Part shown: one piece after another, positions 45,200 to 56,889 of the stretch
Layout: every line of letters starts with the position of its first letter
Position numbering within the stretch: the stretch's first letter is position 1
Source of the DNA: Eriocheir sinensis
Lineage: Eukaryota; Arthropoda; Malacostraca; Decapoda; Varunidae
DNA length: 64,000 nt
Assembly: GCF_024679095.1 (NCBI RefSeq)
Contig: NW_026111626.1
Location: forward strand, 270,001 to 334,000
Reading direction: 5' to 3'
The notes under the pieces: generated by a model
Seen by the model: only the letters and a program-made list of their open reading frames with translations
What the model was told of the DNA's origin: nothing
Database searches by the model: none
Position numbers and translations under genes: made by a program

Positions 45200-45790
45200 A
45201 AATCAAATCTTCCAATTGGAGTGTTAACAGAATCGGAAGCTCCGGAAGACTAAAACACACATTCACTTCGATCCCTTAAGGCGAATGTGTGTTTTTCAGT
45301 TATGATGCATCCAATTCTTAATTGAAGTGTAAACAGAATTTGAAGCTCCGGAAGACTAAAACACACATTCACTTCGATCCCTTAAGGCGAATGTGTGTTT
45401 TTCAGTTATGATGCATCTAATTCTTAATTGGAGTGTTAACAGAATCTGAAGCTCCGGAAGACTAAAACACACATTCACTTCGATCCCTTAAGGCGAATGT
45501 GTGTTTCTCAGTTATGATGCATCCAATTCTTAATTGGAGTGTTAACAGAATCTGAGGCTCCGGAAGACTAAAACACACATTCACTTCGATCCCTTAAGGC
45601 GAATGTGTGTTTTTGAGTTATGATGCATCCAATTCTTAATTGGAGTGTGAACAGAATCTGAAGCTTCGGAAGACTAAAACACACATTCACTTTGATCCCT
45701 TAAGGCGAATGCGTGTTTTTGAGTTATGATGCATCCAATTCTTAATTGGAGTGTGAACAGAATCTGAAGCTTCGGAAGACTAAATTTGTT
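45200..45790. repeat. 106-bp hr-like tandem repeat with two palindromes per unit
   Basis: ACTAAAACAC starts at 45,249, 45,355, 45,461, 45,567 and 45,673, exactly 106 bp apart, and the next unit is cut at 45,781. Each unit has AAACACACATTC, an 18-base centre holding CCTTAAGG, then GAATGTGTGTTT, that is, 12-13-base arms. Each also has TCCAATT-CTT-AATTGGA between the large dyads. Unit 5 has one arm mismatch. Tandem units built on an imperfect palindrome are the defining form of hr elements in baculoviruses, and similar hrs occur in other large invertebrate DNA viruses, where they act as enhancers and putative origins. Confidence 0.85.
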
Positions 45791-45897
45791 TCTGAGAAAA
45801 TGATTTCAGAGTGTCTCCGCAATATGGTACCTCTCATTCATCTCCGGAACATGCATATTGACATTGCCAAACACCACCATCAACAAGGTGGTGGCGG

Positions 45898-45915
45898 CAG
45901 AACGGGAATACGCGA

Positions 45916-45948
<33 letters not shown>

Positions 45949-46390
45949 GGAAGAATAGTCAGTGAAACATGGTACATCAAACCCGCAGATTCAAATTCAA
46001 AATAGGCATACCTACCAACAACATTATAAGGAACACCGCCGCTACCACCACTACTAATCACCCACCACTTGGATAACTACCATTAATACCATCATGGCAG
46101 GCTCTTCAACCGCCAGAACTACCATACAGCCGCCCCCCACCCATCCATCACCACCACTACTGCAAAAGAGGAAGAGAATAGGAGGAAAATGATAAAAGGG
46201 GAACCCAAATATCGAAGGAAAGTTTTTGAGTAGAAAAAAAGAAGAGAAGGAGAAATATGGAAATAATAAGTATGAGTAAGTGAGAGTTTTGAAGGAATAA
46301 GAGGAAGAAAAGAAGGAAAAGAAGAGGAACGGAGAAGAAAAGTAAAGGAAAAAAATATTAGATGAGGTGAAAACAAAATATGCAAACATG
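45898..46390. repeat. Cassette part a, third copy
   Basis: Nearly identical to 30,177-30,670, including a CA tract of about fourteen dinucleotides and the ATGGAAGAATAGTCAGTG stretch. Confidence 0.88.
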
Positions 46391-47965
46391 AAACAAGAAG
46401 ATGAACAAGAAAACGGGAGAAGGAAGTGGAAGAAAAAATGTCAAGGAATTAAAACTCAAAGAACGTAGAGGATACAAAAAGGAAGTTACGAGGAAGGCGA
46501 TGGAAGAATTAAAGCAAGGCAGAGTAGGGAGAAGGGATAAGAGGCGAAATAAGACTTAGAATATATGAAAAAGTAAGAGGATATGAAAAGAAATAGAAAA
46601 AGTTGGAAGAAAACAATAAAAAGGAGAAACTAAACACGGATGGGAAAGAAGAGAAACAAAAGAGAGCATTTAAATGGGTAGAAATTGGGAAGATTAATAT
46701 TATGAGAATGTAAAACGCAGAAAAGCAAAACGAGGAAGTACTAGTAAAAACAAAAATAACATACAAAATTGAAATAGGAGGAAGGAGGAAGATGAAAGGC
46801 AAGAACAATAAAATGGAAAGACAAAAAAGACAAAACAGACGATACAAACAGAAAAGAAGAAGGATAAAAATATATACGAATAAGGCTGAAAAAACGAAAT
46901 AAAAGGAAGGATTAGTAAAAACACGGTTGGGGAGGAGGAGTAAGAGGAAGAGATGAAAGGAAAAAAAACAAAATGGATGACAAAATTTAGATTGAGATAA
47001 TGAGGAAGTAAAAGAGGGTTTGGAGAATGGCCGCGCGGGAGAAAAGATGTGAGCCAAATTAAGAATGAGAGGGTAGGCAGGAAAAAAAAAAAAGATTAGA
47101 AGCAAAATTTGGAGTAAGATAATGGGAAGCAGAAGAGCGTGACGACTGGAAGGAAGTAGAAGAGGAAGAGGAAGAGGAAAAGGAAGTGATTGAAAGAGGA
47201 GGAGAAAGAGGAGATTGAGAAGATTGACGTACGAGAAAAAAATGTGTAAAGGCAACATAAAAAAAAATGAAAGGGATGAAAAAAAAGATTCAAAGCAAAA
47301 TTTGGAGTACGATAATGAGAAGGAAGAGCGTGAGGTCTGGAAGAAAGTAGAAGAGGAAGAGGAAGTGATTGAAAGATGAGGAGAAAGAGGAGATTGCGAT
47401 GGAAGAAAAAAAAGATATGAGATAAAAAGCAAAGTAGGAGTAGGATAATGAGGAAGAAGAAGAGGAGAGTCAGGATTAGAAGGAAGTAGAAGAGGAAGAG
47501 GAAGTGATTCAACTGAGATTGAGAAGGTTGACGTGGGAGAGAAAAAGTGTAAAAGGAAAATAAAAAAAGAAATGAAAAGGAATATAAAAAGAACATGATT
47601 AAAAGCAAAATTAGGAATAGGATATAGAAGAAGAAGAAGAGCGTGAGAACTGGAAGAAATAGGAAGAAGAAAAGGAAGAAGGAAATAGGAGAATCAAAAA
47701 AGGAAAATCAATGGGAAACAGTTTAATTTGAGCAGAATGTATTGCAAAGACAGTCAGAAAAAATAAATAAATAAAAATGAAGAAAAAACATAATAAAAAG
47801 GAAAGAGGACAAAGGGTAAAATTGAAAAAAAAACATTGAATAGAAAAGAGTGGAAGATGAAAAAGGAAAAAAAAAAGATGAAAACGTAGAATTAAAACTG
47901 GGAGAGAATGATCATAAGCAGGAGTAAATTAGAAGATGGGTGAGCGGAATAAAAGCAGACTAGGC

Positions 47966-47970
<5 letters not shown>
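46391..47970. repeat. Cassette part b, copy before gene f copy 3
   Basis: A/G-rich DNA matching 30,671-32,229 with small insertions and deletions. Phe/Ser/Leu-rich minus-strand frames (46,509-47,432) are by-products. No gene. Confidence 0.85.
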
Positions 47971-48057
<87 letters not shown>

Positions 48058-48081
48058 CAGGTGGCAGTAAGAGGTGGTGTT

Positions 48082-48154
<73 letters not shown>
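47971..48154. repeat. Cassette part c: (GA)n and (GT)n
   Basis: (GA)n at about 47,975-48,052 and (GT)n at about 48,084-48,154, as at 32,230-32,404. Confidence 0.95.
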
Positions 48155-48156
<2 letters not shown>

Positions 48157-48930
48157 GTTCAATGCTAACAAGAGACAAATACATCACCAAGGCTCCTGGA
48201 GGGCAAGGCGGGACGATCCAGTAGTTAACAAAGCCTCACGCCGCTGAACGCGTCATCTGTGAAAATTCAGAAGAAAAAAACTACCCGAGAAATCGTATTG
48301 TTGCAGCAGCTAAATATTTGTAACTGTAAATATTTTGTACGCCTCCCTTCATTGCCAATAATCAATATAAGGGAAATATATTTGTGTGACATGTTATTAT
48401 TCTTGTAAGATTAATAATACGAAGTTCTTGCTGGGCTTGTGGCAAGAATTTTCGGCCGAGTGGTTCATTGGGTAAGGTGGGCACGATGCGGCCAGTCCCA
48501 GCTCACGGCGGCTTCTCGGTGTGACGAGATGTGTTGCGCGCCGGCAGGTTTAAGTGAAGGTGAGGGGATGAATTATGAGGGTGGTGTGAGTAGAAGGAGC
48601 TAGGAGCTAGGGCATGAGGGCGTGGGTGCGGGTCTGGCATGGGCGTAATACTTGTAGCAATCATTCGGCCAGAGATGAGGGAGTGGGTTGTGTGGGTTGG
48701 TGTGGGTGGCATGAGGGCGTTGGGGCGGGATTGGCATGGGCGTAATACTGGTAGCAATCATTCGGCCAGGGATGAGGGAGTGGGTTGTGTGGGTTGGCGT
48801 GGGTGGCATGAGGGCGTGGGTGCGGGATTGGCATGGGCGTAATACTGGTAGCAATCATTCGGCCAGGGATGAGGGAGTGGGTTGTGTGGGTTGGTATGGG
48901 TAGCAGGAGGAGCATGAGGGCGTGGGTGTG
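48155..48930 (+). repeat. Cassette parts d and e upstream of gene f copy 3
   Basis: Part d to about 48,600, then 97-bp units starting at 48,645, 48,742 and 48,839, one more than at copy 2. The following 200 bases to the start codon match copy 2 closely. Confidence 0.8.
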
Positions 48931-49133
48931 GGATGGGCGCACTACTCCCAGCAACATTTCGTCACCTGCATTACGTCCCATCGCCCCAGCGTTACACTCT
49001 CAGCCTTTTCTTTGAGCGTCCCCGCCAGTGGTCGGTGTAGCCAAGGCGGCACACGACGAGGAGAAGCCATCCCAGAAGAGGACAACGTTGGTAATCTTCA
49101 CTTTCCTGCTAAAGATTGTTCATTTACATTAAA

Positions 49134-50751
49134 ATGACTAAGCAAAAACAAGTGAAGAAGGCTTGGTGCTGCGGGTGCTTCGGCTGGCTCTTCGAGAGCG
49201 GGAGCGCCGCAGCCCCTCCGAGGAACCTGACGACATCGTCGAGGAAACCGAAAACGCGGGTGCCCAGGCCGATGCAGGGCAACAGGCCCTGGTCTGCCTG
49301 AAGAAGGCTGCTCAGCCTCTCGCAGTGGTGGAGGAGGAGATCCCCTCCGACACCCTGCAGGATGCTGATGGGGTGGTGGGGAAGGGCGAAAAAGAGGCCA
49401 CTGGCAGGAGGCGTCAGACTCTCATCATCACAATCCACTTGGTGAAGAGAGAGAAGGTCCACAAGCCAGTGGATGATACAACAGTCGCACAAAAAGACTG
49501 CACGCAATTGGAGAGCCATGGCAAGAGGGTTCAAACTCTCGTAATTACTCTGCACATGGTCAAGAGAGAGAAAATAAAGGAGGTATACGATGAGCTCCCC
49601 TCCGGGCACCAAGGCACGGCTGGGGACGCTCCTTCCAGCAGGAGCAAGGCCGTTACCGGCCCACCGGAAAAGATGCCCCTTATCAGCAGCTTCAAACAGC
49701 GGGATGGATCTCAAACTCCGGTCAAGAAAACTATCAGGTTCAACTTCCAAAACCTGAACACTTTCGTCAAAATTCGTGAGCTGTACTGTGCCTACGACTA
49801 CTGCAAGTATGGCTTCCCTCTCTCCAGCATTCGTCCTGAGCTGAAAAGCCTAAAGGAGAGAGCAGTGGAGCCACAGGAAGAGCCAACAAAGGAAGCAGTA
49901 AACAAACTGCCAGAGGCTCAGAAAACAGTAACAGAGGAAGCAACAGATTCAGCCAACAAAATCAATGAGCCACAACATCTCACAGGATCCTCAAGAAAGG
50001 AAAGACGGCCAGCACCGCTCATAAATGTGTGCGCTTTAACTTCCAGAACCTGAACACTTTCGTCAAGGATCGTGAACTGTATTGTGGCTACGACTACTTC
50101 AGGTATGGCTTCCCTCTCTCCAGCATTCGTCCTGAGCTGGAAAGGCGAAAGGAGAGAACAGTGAAGCCACAGAAAGGGTCAGCAAAGGACGCGGTAAAGA
50201 AACACAACACACGACACCAGCAAACAGTTGGAGCAGCTCGCTGTGCACAAATGAATACCACTACTGAAGGGAAGTCTCCTAAAGGTATCCTGAAGAAAGA
50301 AAAGATGCCACGGTCCACCTGTCCAGGACATGTGTGCTTCAACCTTGGTAACCTCCGCGCCCCCGTTAAGGAACGTGAAGTGTACCGTGGCCACGACACC
50401 TTCAGATACGCCGCGCCGTTCCAAGTCACTCAGCCTCCCAACTTTACCTCGATGCCTCACCAGCAGCCCGTTAGATCCGCCTCTAACTCGCTGCGTGGCG
50501 CACCTCGGCACCTCGAGAGGCCGACACAGCGGAGGAACGACTCCTTCCAGCAAAACAGTGGCTGGTATGCTGCACACAACTACACCAACAGCCGCCACTC
50601 ACAGCACCGAAAGCACAACGCCAGCAGCCACGTCCCGCCAAGATACGTAACAAGGCATTTCTACGGAGGGCAGACACATCGGGGCACCAACTCCCGCAGC
50701 AGAGGTCGTGCCAAGAGAGGCGCAAAGCCGAGTGGTGGCGAGTTTCTTTGA
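49134..50751 (+). pseudogene. Gene f, copy 3: two frameshifts
   Basis: The ATG at 49,134 and the TGA at 50,751 correspond to those of copy 2. One base is missing near 49,195, just after the Cys-rich N terminus, which sends the frame to a stop near 49,301. A second base is missing near 49,986, inside the codons for the GILKK motif of the second long repeat. Between and after these the coding sequence is well kept (49,200-49,985 and 50,029-50,751), with mostly conservative differences from copy 2. If both indels are real this is a pseudogene; because each is a single base, assembly error should be excluded. Confidence 0.85.
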
Positions 50752-51230
50752 GCACCGGGCGAGTACACAGCGTCGTGATCAAACTCAAATGTTCAGCGAC
50801 GTACAGGTGACGTACATTCCGGGTGCATTTCTCAACACCCGCTGAACAGTCACTGTCGCTGACTGGTGATAACAGAGACTGAGGAGTGCCAAGAAGCACC
50901 ACAATCACACTGAGAGGAACGGCTCGCCAGCTGACTAAAATCACCATGCAGAGGAACGCATCCCATGGAACGGTGCCACTTCTACGGAACAAATTGTTCA
51001 AGAGTGTCGCATCTGTGGGGAGTGTTTGGACGCATGTGTGTGCTTACATTTCTTATCTTATATTTCAAATGAAAAAATAGAAAATATTGTCTTACAAAAA
51101 ACCTTAGGCAGGGATAGTGGGGTCGTGTTGCACCTCAGAACAAGAAACGTTATGTAAGGAGTTGTCTGAACGACCACCTGTTTTAAAACTATATTTAAAT
51201 GAAAGGTATTAGAATGCTCTTGCCATTATG
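50752..51230 (+). repeat. Cassette part g: 3' flank of gene f copy 3
   Basis: Nearly identical to 27,368-27,850, including the 44-codon ATG frame (about 50,946-51,080). Confidence 0.8.
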
Positions 51231-51603
51231 CTTCAGCTCAGTGTGATGAGCTGAGTTTTATTTTCTCTCTCATTCTCTGCGGAATGATTATAGCTTCCAG
51301 GTCTGAGACGCGTGCCCAGAGCGTGACGGAGGTGAGATCGGGATGGAACCACACATTCCGCGTTATTCATTTATCACGGCAAAACTCCCTGGTTCAGTCA
51401 CGCTTGTTCGCGTGCTATCAACGATTGAGGCAGCTCACAGAAGGTGCCGGAGCCTTAGAACTTTTGCTAATAATGGTCTTCACATTTATGCCAAGAATCG
51501 TGCCAAATCTGTTCTCCGACCTACCAATAACTCCTTCATCAATAGATCAAAATGTCAAAATTTTGCTAACAAAATTGTTTCCATCTACCTGAAAATCGCT
51601 CCC

Positions 51604-51690
<87 letters not shown>

Positions 51691-51900
51691 AGTGATGATG
51701 TCAACACACCAGTCTGGCCGTTCTATTTCTTCACTGACAGGATTTAATCAAAGTCGAACAAAATCAAATGAAAGAATAATAAAAAAAATACGTCCACATA
51801 GTACACACTTATGTATCTTCGACCTTTTTATATTGAAAAGACAGATGAACTTGACGAATTTTACGGGAAATGGAACATAAGAACATAAGAACATAAGAAC
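51231..51900 (+). mobile_element. LINE A-family fragment (cassette part h) with (CT)n at 51,607-51,686
   Basis: Sister of 27,851-28,440. The LINE linker is at 51,343-51,600 in slightly better condition than the first copy. The (CT)n tract has about forty dinucleotides where the other copy has only CTCTCTC (about 28,226). Confidence 0.75.
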
Positions 51901-52544
51901 GTAAGGAGTCTACAAGAGGCCGGTTGGCCTATACAAGGCAGCTCCTGTACACTCAACCCCACCTTATCTCACCATCCATGAATTTATCCAACCTCTTCTT
52001 GAATGTATCTACGGTATTGGCACCCACAACATGGCTCCCAAGCCTGTTCCATTCGTCCACCACTCTATTGGTGAACCAATTCTTGCCTATGTCTTTGTTG
52101 AATCTGAATTTGTCTAACTTAAAACCATTGCTACGCGTCCTACCTGGCTCTTTTACTATCAAAATCTTATTGACATACCGTCTAGTAAAGCCCTTCATCC
52201 ATTTGTAGACTTCGATCAAGTCTCCTAGCAACCTTCGCCTTTCTAGAAAGTGTAGATTTAAGTGCTTCAGCCTGTCTTCATAAGGCAAGTTTCTCACCCC
52301 CTGAATCATCTTTGTCATCCTCCTCTGTACAGATTCTAACATCTTGATGTCCATTCTATAGTGGGGGACCAGAACTGAACTGCATAATCGAGATGAGGTC
52401 TAACTAATGCTAAGCAAAGTTTGAGGATGACTTCAGCGCTCCTATTGCTTACGCTCCTTGAGATGAAACCAAGTACTCTGATGGCCCGATTTTAGCCTGA
52501 ATGCATTGAGCCCTAGGACGGAGGTCATCGCTCACTAGGACTCC
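51901..52544 (-). mobile_element. CR1-like LINE fragment, second copy
   Basis: Near-identical to 28,441-29,096: the C-terminal part of an RT (minus-strand frame 51,953-52,354) and the adjoining piece up to the MITE. The polymerase core that lies beyond the MITE in the first copy is absent here. Confidence 0.85.
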
Positions 52545-52547
52545 TAA

Positions 52548-53169
52548 AGGTGCGGTCACACTAGCTACTGATATCGCTGGATCCAGCGGTACGGCTTGAT
52601 CGGCCAGCCATTTGCGCTGCACGAGCTAATGATATCGGCTGCTTTGAGCTATCGATACGGACCGTTTTCACTGGCCGTACTGCTGGCGGCAGCGGTAGCC
52701 GAATGGAAGGGAATAAGAAACTATCGTTTATTCAGCATACATGCAATCAAAAAATATTCCATTTCTTTTTTGGGGAGGGACTTTAAATGCGTAATATAAA
52801 AGCTAAACGACAATACAAGAAAATTTCCAAATGTATTTTTTTTCTTTAATGGAAATATAATATTCATTTCTTATTTGACCTCGGTGACTTTCTAACGGGT
52901 CACCTGTACAGCAAGAGCAAGAGCAAGAGCGAACACACTTGCCAGCCATGGTCTTATCCACTTTCGTTTCACTTTTCTCTTCTTCTTTAAGTCCTCACTG
53001 GCTACAAAACAAGTGGCAAGAGTAATTGTGGATAGAGCGAATCCAAGAAGTGCTTCCTCCATAGCGGCTAGTGTTGTTATGATATGATCCGCTAGCTAGC
53101 TAGCTAGCGGACTTTGCATGTGGTGTGACCAGACTGCCGCGCGTATCGCTGGCAAGCCAGCGAAAACAA
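52548..53169. mobile_element. Harbinger-like MITE, second copy, right end lost
   Basis: Matches 29,097-29,718 with its left TAA at 52,545-52,547, but breaks off after GCGAAAACAA where the first copy continues for about 40 more bases to its right end. The break is the edge of the host duplication and the start of V2. Confidence 0.85.
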
Positions 53170-53635
53170 GGTTTGTTGATTTTGTAATTCATCCATGTGC
53201 TTCTTTGTAGAATCGGCAGTCAGGTACTCTGATGTGCAATTCGTCTTGTTACACCCATAACATCTGAACTCTAGCAATTCGTCTTGTTAGTTGTCGACAT
53301 GTCACGACATCGTCTTCTTACACCTCACAGTCTACTACATCTCCACATCTACTACATCTTAACTCTCAGTAAATGTGTGACTTTGTTTAAACAGTCAACT
53401 GAAATTCTACTATATGTACATAACCCGAGATTCATGTACATAACCCGAAATGAATCTTATCTTCTCACTTGGTTGCAGCGAAGAGTACGACAACGATTAA
53501 AGTAAAAAACAGGATTAAACCAAACATAATTTAGTTCTATAGTGTTCTTTATCCTAAGAATCATATTATCATTTTAATTTATAACCGATAGTATCCTTGT
53601 GTGACTGATTAAAACAAAAAGGACAATTGAGATTT
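53170..53635. other. V2 spacer, no gene supported
   Basis: AT-rich DNA with ATTCGTCTTGTTA and CTACATCT-type short repeats. A 73-codon plus frame (53,284-53,505) has no recognisable feature. Confidence 0.4.
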
Positions 53636-53639
53636 TTTT

Positions 53640-54664
53640 TATTGGAGGTTTTTACGAGGAGGACAACGACATCGGTCCGCCGCCGTCTAAGAAGAAGCGA
53701 CGACGAGTATGAAACCAAAATTAACATTATAAGATCATACAACGTGCTGAACCAAATATACGATTCTTTGGTAGAAAAAGATAGGTTGAGTCGATATTAC
53801 AACCTGAAAATAAAATATAACAATATAAAAATTAAACAACTTATCAACGCCATTAATCCTTATCTTAACAACAACAACAGAATTAAGAAACACTTGTTGG
53901 ACAAATACAAAATTTCCAATCAGAATTGGTTAATGTTTTTGAGAACAAACAGAGGGGACGGTAACGGAGATTACGAAATGTCAGATGCGAATGACACGTC
54001 TACAGAAGCCGTTCAGAAATTGATCGCATTATTCCAACCTATATTTCCTAACACGGGTAATGTTGACGAGCCCGTCGCCGATCAATTATTGAATCTGCAA
54101 GTAGTCGCGTCCGATTTATAATCTGTCGTTACAGCGTTTGAATTGAATGCCGATGCTGAGTCGATGATGTCTAAAAAAATGTTAAGCTACTTAACGAAAA
54201 TTCTATTGAACAGAGTGAAAACCATGGAACTGTTCAAAGATTATTGTTCCTCGATTTTGACTAAGTATAGAAATGACGTGAATTGGAAAATAGTGCAAAT
54301 CAACAAGAAGTATTTCAACAACACAGAACTCGAATTACTTAAACCGATGTTAAAAAACATCGGTGAATATCCCAGTGACTTCGACACTCCGTTCGATGTC
54401 GCGTTGCAGTCTCTCATCGATATCGGAGATTTGTTTATCCAAACCTTCTACGGCGACGCTTCCGTCATCTCTCTTTACACCAATGCAATTCTGAACAGTT
54501 GGATGACCAATGCCTACAGAGTGGACAACAAGGAAAGACCCTTGGCTCACCACGCAGGTGTGGCTAGGGGGAAAGCTATACCTTTTCCTAGACACATCAA
54601 GAAATTGTTTTTGTTCCCAAAACACTCGTTGCCGAAGGACAACAATGCACTTGTTGCCGAATGA
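53640..54664 (+). pseudogene. V2 gene remnant 1, unknown function, with NLS-like start
   Basis: Two pieces in the same frame, 53,702-54,118 and 54,122-54,664, separated by a single in-frame TAA at 54,119-54,121. Just upstream, in another frame, the DNA reads PPPSKKKRRRV, a classical nuclear-localisation-like string, so a frameshift probably lies near 53,695. The body is Asn/Lys/Leu-rich and helical in character, without a known domain. Bases 53,758-54,003 recur at 58,260-58,504. The last part (about 54,545-54,655) recurs at 57,631-57,718. Confidence 0.5.
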
Positions 54665-54955
54665 GTGCACCGTGTAATGAAATAAAAAAAACTAAGAAAG
54701 CAAAATGGTTTTTATTCACACCCAATCTGTAAAACTACACGCCAAGAACTTTTACCTGACAATGCATTACATACACTATTCACACCCAATTGTTTTTATT
54801 CCCAATGACAATGCATTGACTATACGGTCTTGACAGGGTATTCGTTGTTATTTCCACGAACCGTATTAAACTCTCGAGACAGCATAGTTTTTAAGTTTGC
54901 TTTGAAATCGTTGTTTCTCCTGGCTATAGATTTTTAAGTTGGAACTGCAGTCGGC
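54665..54955. other. V2 spacer
   Basis: AT-rich, with TTTTTATTCACACCCAAT and TTTTTATTCCCAATG style repeats and TGACAATGCATT twice. No gene seen. Confidence 0.4.
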
Positions 54956-55130
54956 AACATCAACCTGGACAAAGACGCCAACCCGAACGAAGAAATTACC
55001 TTAAATCAACTATTAAAAGATATTCCTCATAACGAAGATGAAAATAAGAAAATAATAGTTTTGGTCAAAAACATCGAAGAGTTTATGAAGGCATGGAAGG
55101 CATCGATCGGCTTTCATAAGAGTCTCCTGA
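54956..55130 (+). pseudogene. V2 gene remnant 2, short copy
   Basis: About 120 bases (54,990-55,110) match 59,790-59,912 almost exactly and continue the same Glu/Asn/Lys-rich reading. The copy is cut after the AWKASIG codons and runs into unrelated DNA. Confidence 0.5.
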
Positions 55131-55339
55131 GCGGTAACCTAAAATTTGTAAGTCTCTCTGAGGGGGAAGCAAAGGAGACAGAGTGGGGTCCGGATATGCA
55201 CGGGGGTCTGTACACAACACATGCGTCAAGCAGTCAAGTGCTCAGATGTGCAATTCGCCTTCCTGTTACAATTTATCATCTCAAATCAAATCTTAACTCT
55301 ATTCTGAATCCATGAGTTCAGTTGACCGTCAAAACAAAG

Positions 55340-55745
55340 TCACACATTCACTAGCAGGGGTCAGGTGCTCCATCAGAACTTTTAACGCGTCTAATAGTTT
55401 AGTTTCATCTGATAATGTATTTATGCATTGTAATAATTCAGTTTTGCATTGTACTAATTCATTAACACATGCGTGAATATGCCTAAATCTCCGTGTAGCT
55501 CAGCGGCCAATTTATTGGCTCTAATCTGTTGCTGTGCACACTCATCCGCATTCTTTTTTTATTTCATTTAGTTTTTCTACCGCTTCGTTGAAAATCATGG
55601 ATGTCTCGTTATTTTTCTCTGTTAATATTCGGTTGACCAAATCATTGAATTCTTGCATTTTTTTTTAAAAATCCAGTTGTTGATTATTGAATTCGGCTTC
55701 GTAAAACTCTTTAACTTGATTAATCGCAGTCGAATGTTCGTATGT
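55340..55745 (-). pseudogene. V2 gene remnant 3: coiled-coil-like, multiply frameshifted
   Basis: On the minus strand, coding-like pieces appear in changing frames. One starts with ATG near 55,660 and reads MQEFNDLVNRILTEKN. The next, after a poly(A) slip near 55,555, is Ala/Gln/Asp-rich. The last is ELVQCKTELLQCINTLSDET near 55,470-55,400. Heptad spacing of Leu/Ile suggests a coiled coil. No family is recognised. Confidence 0.4.
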
Positions 55746-55839
55746 TCATAAGCGTTTTCTCGCCTCGCTAAAGTGTGGGGTCCAATATTGGACGGGGTCT
55801 GTACATTACAATATCATCCACAAATTGAATTTATAATAG

Positions 55840-56175
55840 TTTCCCCTCGAATTGAATTTATAACAGTATCCCTCGAATTGAATTTATAATAGTATCCCCT
55901 CCAATTGAATTTATAATAGTATCCCCTCTAATTGAATTTATAATAGTATCCCCTCGAATTGAATTTATAATAGTATCCCCTCGACTCGAATTATAATAGT
56001 ATCCCCTCGAATGGAGTTATAATAGTATCCCCTCGAATCGAATTATAATAGTACCCCCTCGAATCGAATTATAATAGTACCCCCTCGAATCGAATTTATA
56101 ATAGCTCCCCCTCGAATCGAATTTATAATAGTACTCCCTCGAATCGAATATATAATAGTACCCCCTGAAAACTAA
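55840..56175. repeat. About 27-bp repeat with TATAATAGTA core
   Basis: A dozen units of GAATTTATAATAGTATCCCC plus TCGAATT, with variants TACCCCC and TCGAATCG. The same string recurs singly in V2 near 56,275, 56,395, 56,460, 57,860, 57,950, 60,150, 60,240 and 60,275. Confidence 0.9.
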
Positions 56176-56269
56176 CAATTGACCTTACAATAGTAACCCC
56201 TTCAAACAATAGTAAAGTTCAGAATCGGTAGCGTTATGCGACAAAGTCTCACATGTAACGGGATAGTAT

Positions 56270-56760
56270 CCCCTGAAAAATCACAATTGAGTTTACAATA
56301 GTAACCCCTTCAAACATGAGTTCAGAAACTGTTGGTCAGAATCTGCAGTGAACAATCAAAAATTGATTTTATGATATTATCCCAACTCACCATTGAATTT
56401 ATAATAGTAACCCCATACATTGACTTTATGATAGTACCCCCTGAAAAATAATAATTGAGTTTACAATAGTAACCCCTTCAAACTTTGAGTTCAGAATCTG
56501 TTGGTCAGAATCTGTTGGGGTGAATGTGAGACCTTGTCGTACAGGTCGTCTGATTTTGAGTTCAGATAAAAAATAATAATTGAGTTTACAATAGTAAACC
56601 CTTCAAACATTGAGTTCAGAATCTGTTGGTCAGAATCTGTTGGGGTGAATGTGAGACCTTGTCGTACAGGTCGTCTGATTTTGAGTTCAGAATCGGTAGC
56701 GTTATTCGACAAAGTCTCACATGTAACGGGTATAGCTCATAATCGGTTGATATCTTGGCC
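56270..56760. repeat. V2 diverged repeats: 125-bp duplication
   Basis: CCCTTCAAAC begins at 56,474 and 56,599 and is followed each time by TTGAGTTCAGAATCTGTTGG and GTGAATGTGAGACCTTGTCG, a 125-bp period. The second string is a relative of the 47-bp repeat core. Confidence 0.8.
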
Positions 56761-56889
56761 AAAAGCGTACATTGGTGCGGGAGGTGGCTTTGATCAACTT
56801 GTCCCATCGTCACCAACGCTGGCGGTGCGTCGATCTCCTTCACCATTACATGATTCTGCTTTTTGTTCTCGACGTCCTGCTTCTGAAAC

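Larger units (their letters stand above)
42827..45897. mobile_element. Virus-like block V1, inserted between two copies of cassette part a
   Basis: Composition and content change at both ends: outside is cassette part a, inside are unrecognised gene fragments and two kinds of dyad-rich tandem repeats. The right edge is at AGAACGGGAATACGCG (about 45,898). The content (non-retroelement coding fragments with breaks plus hr-like repeats) suggests DNA from a large nuclear DNA virus. No named viral gene could be recognised, so the origin is an inference. Confidence 0.5.
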
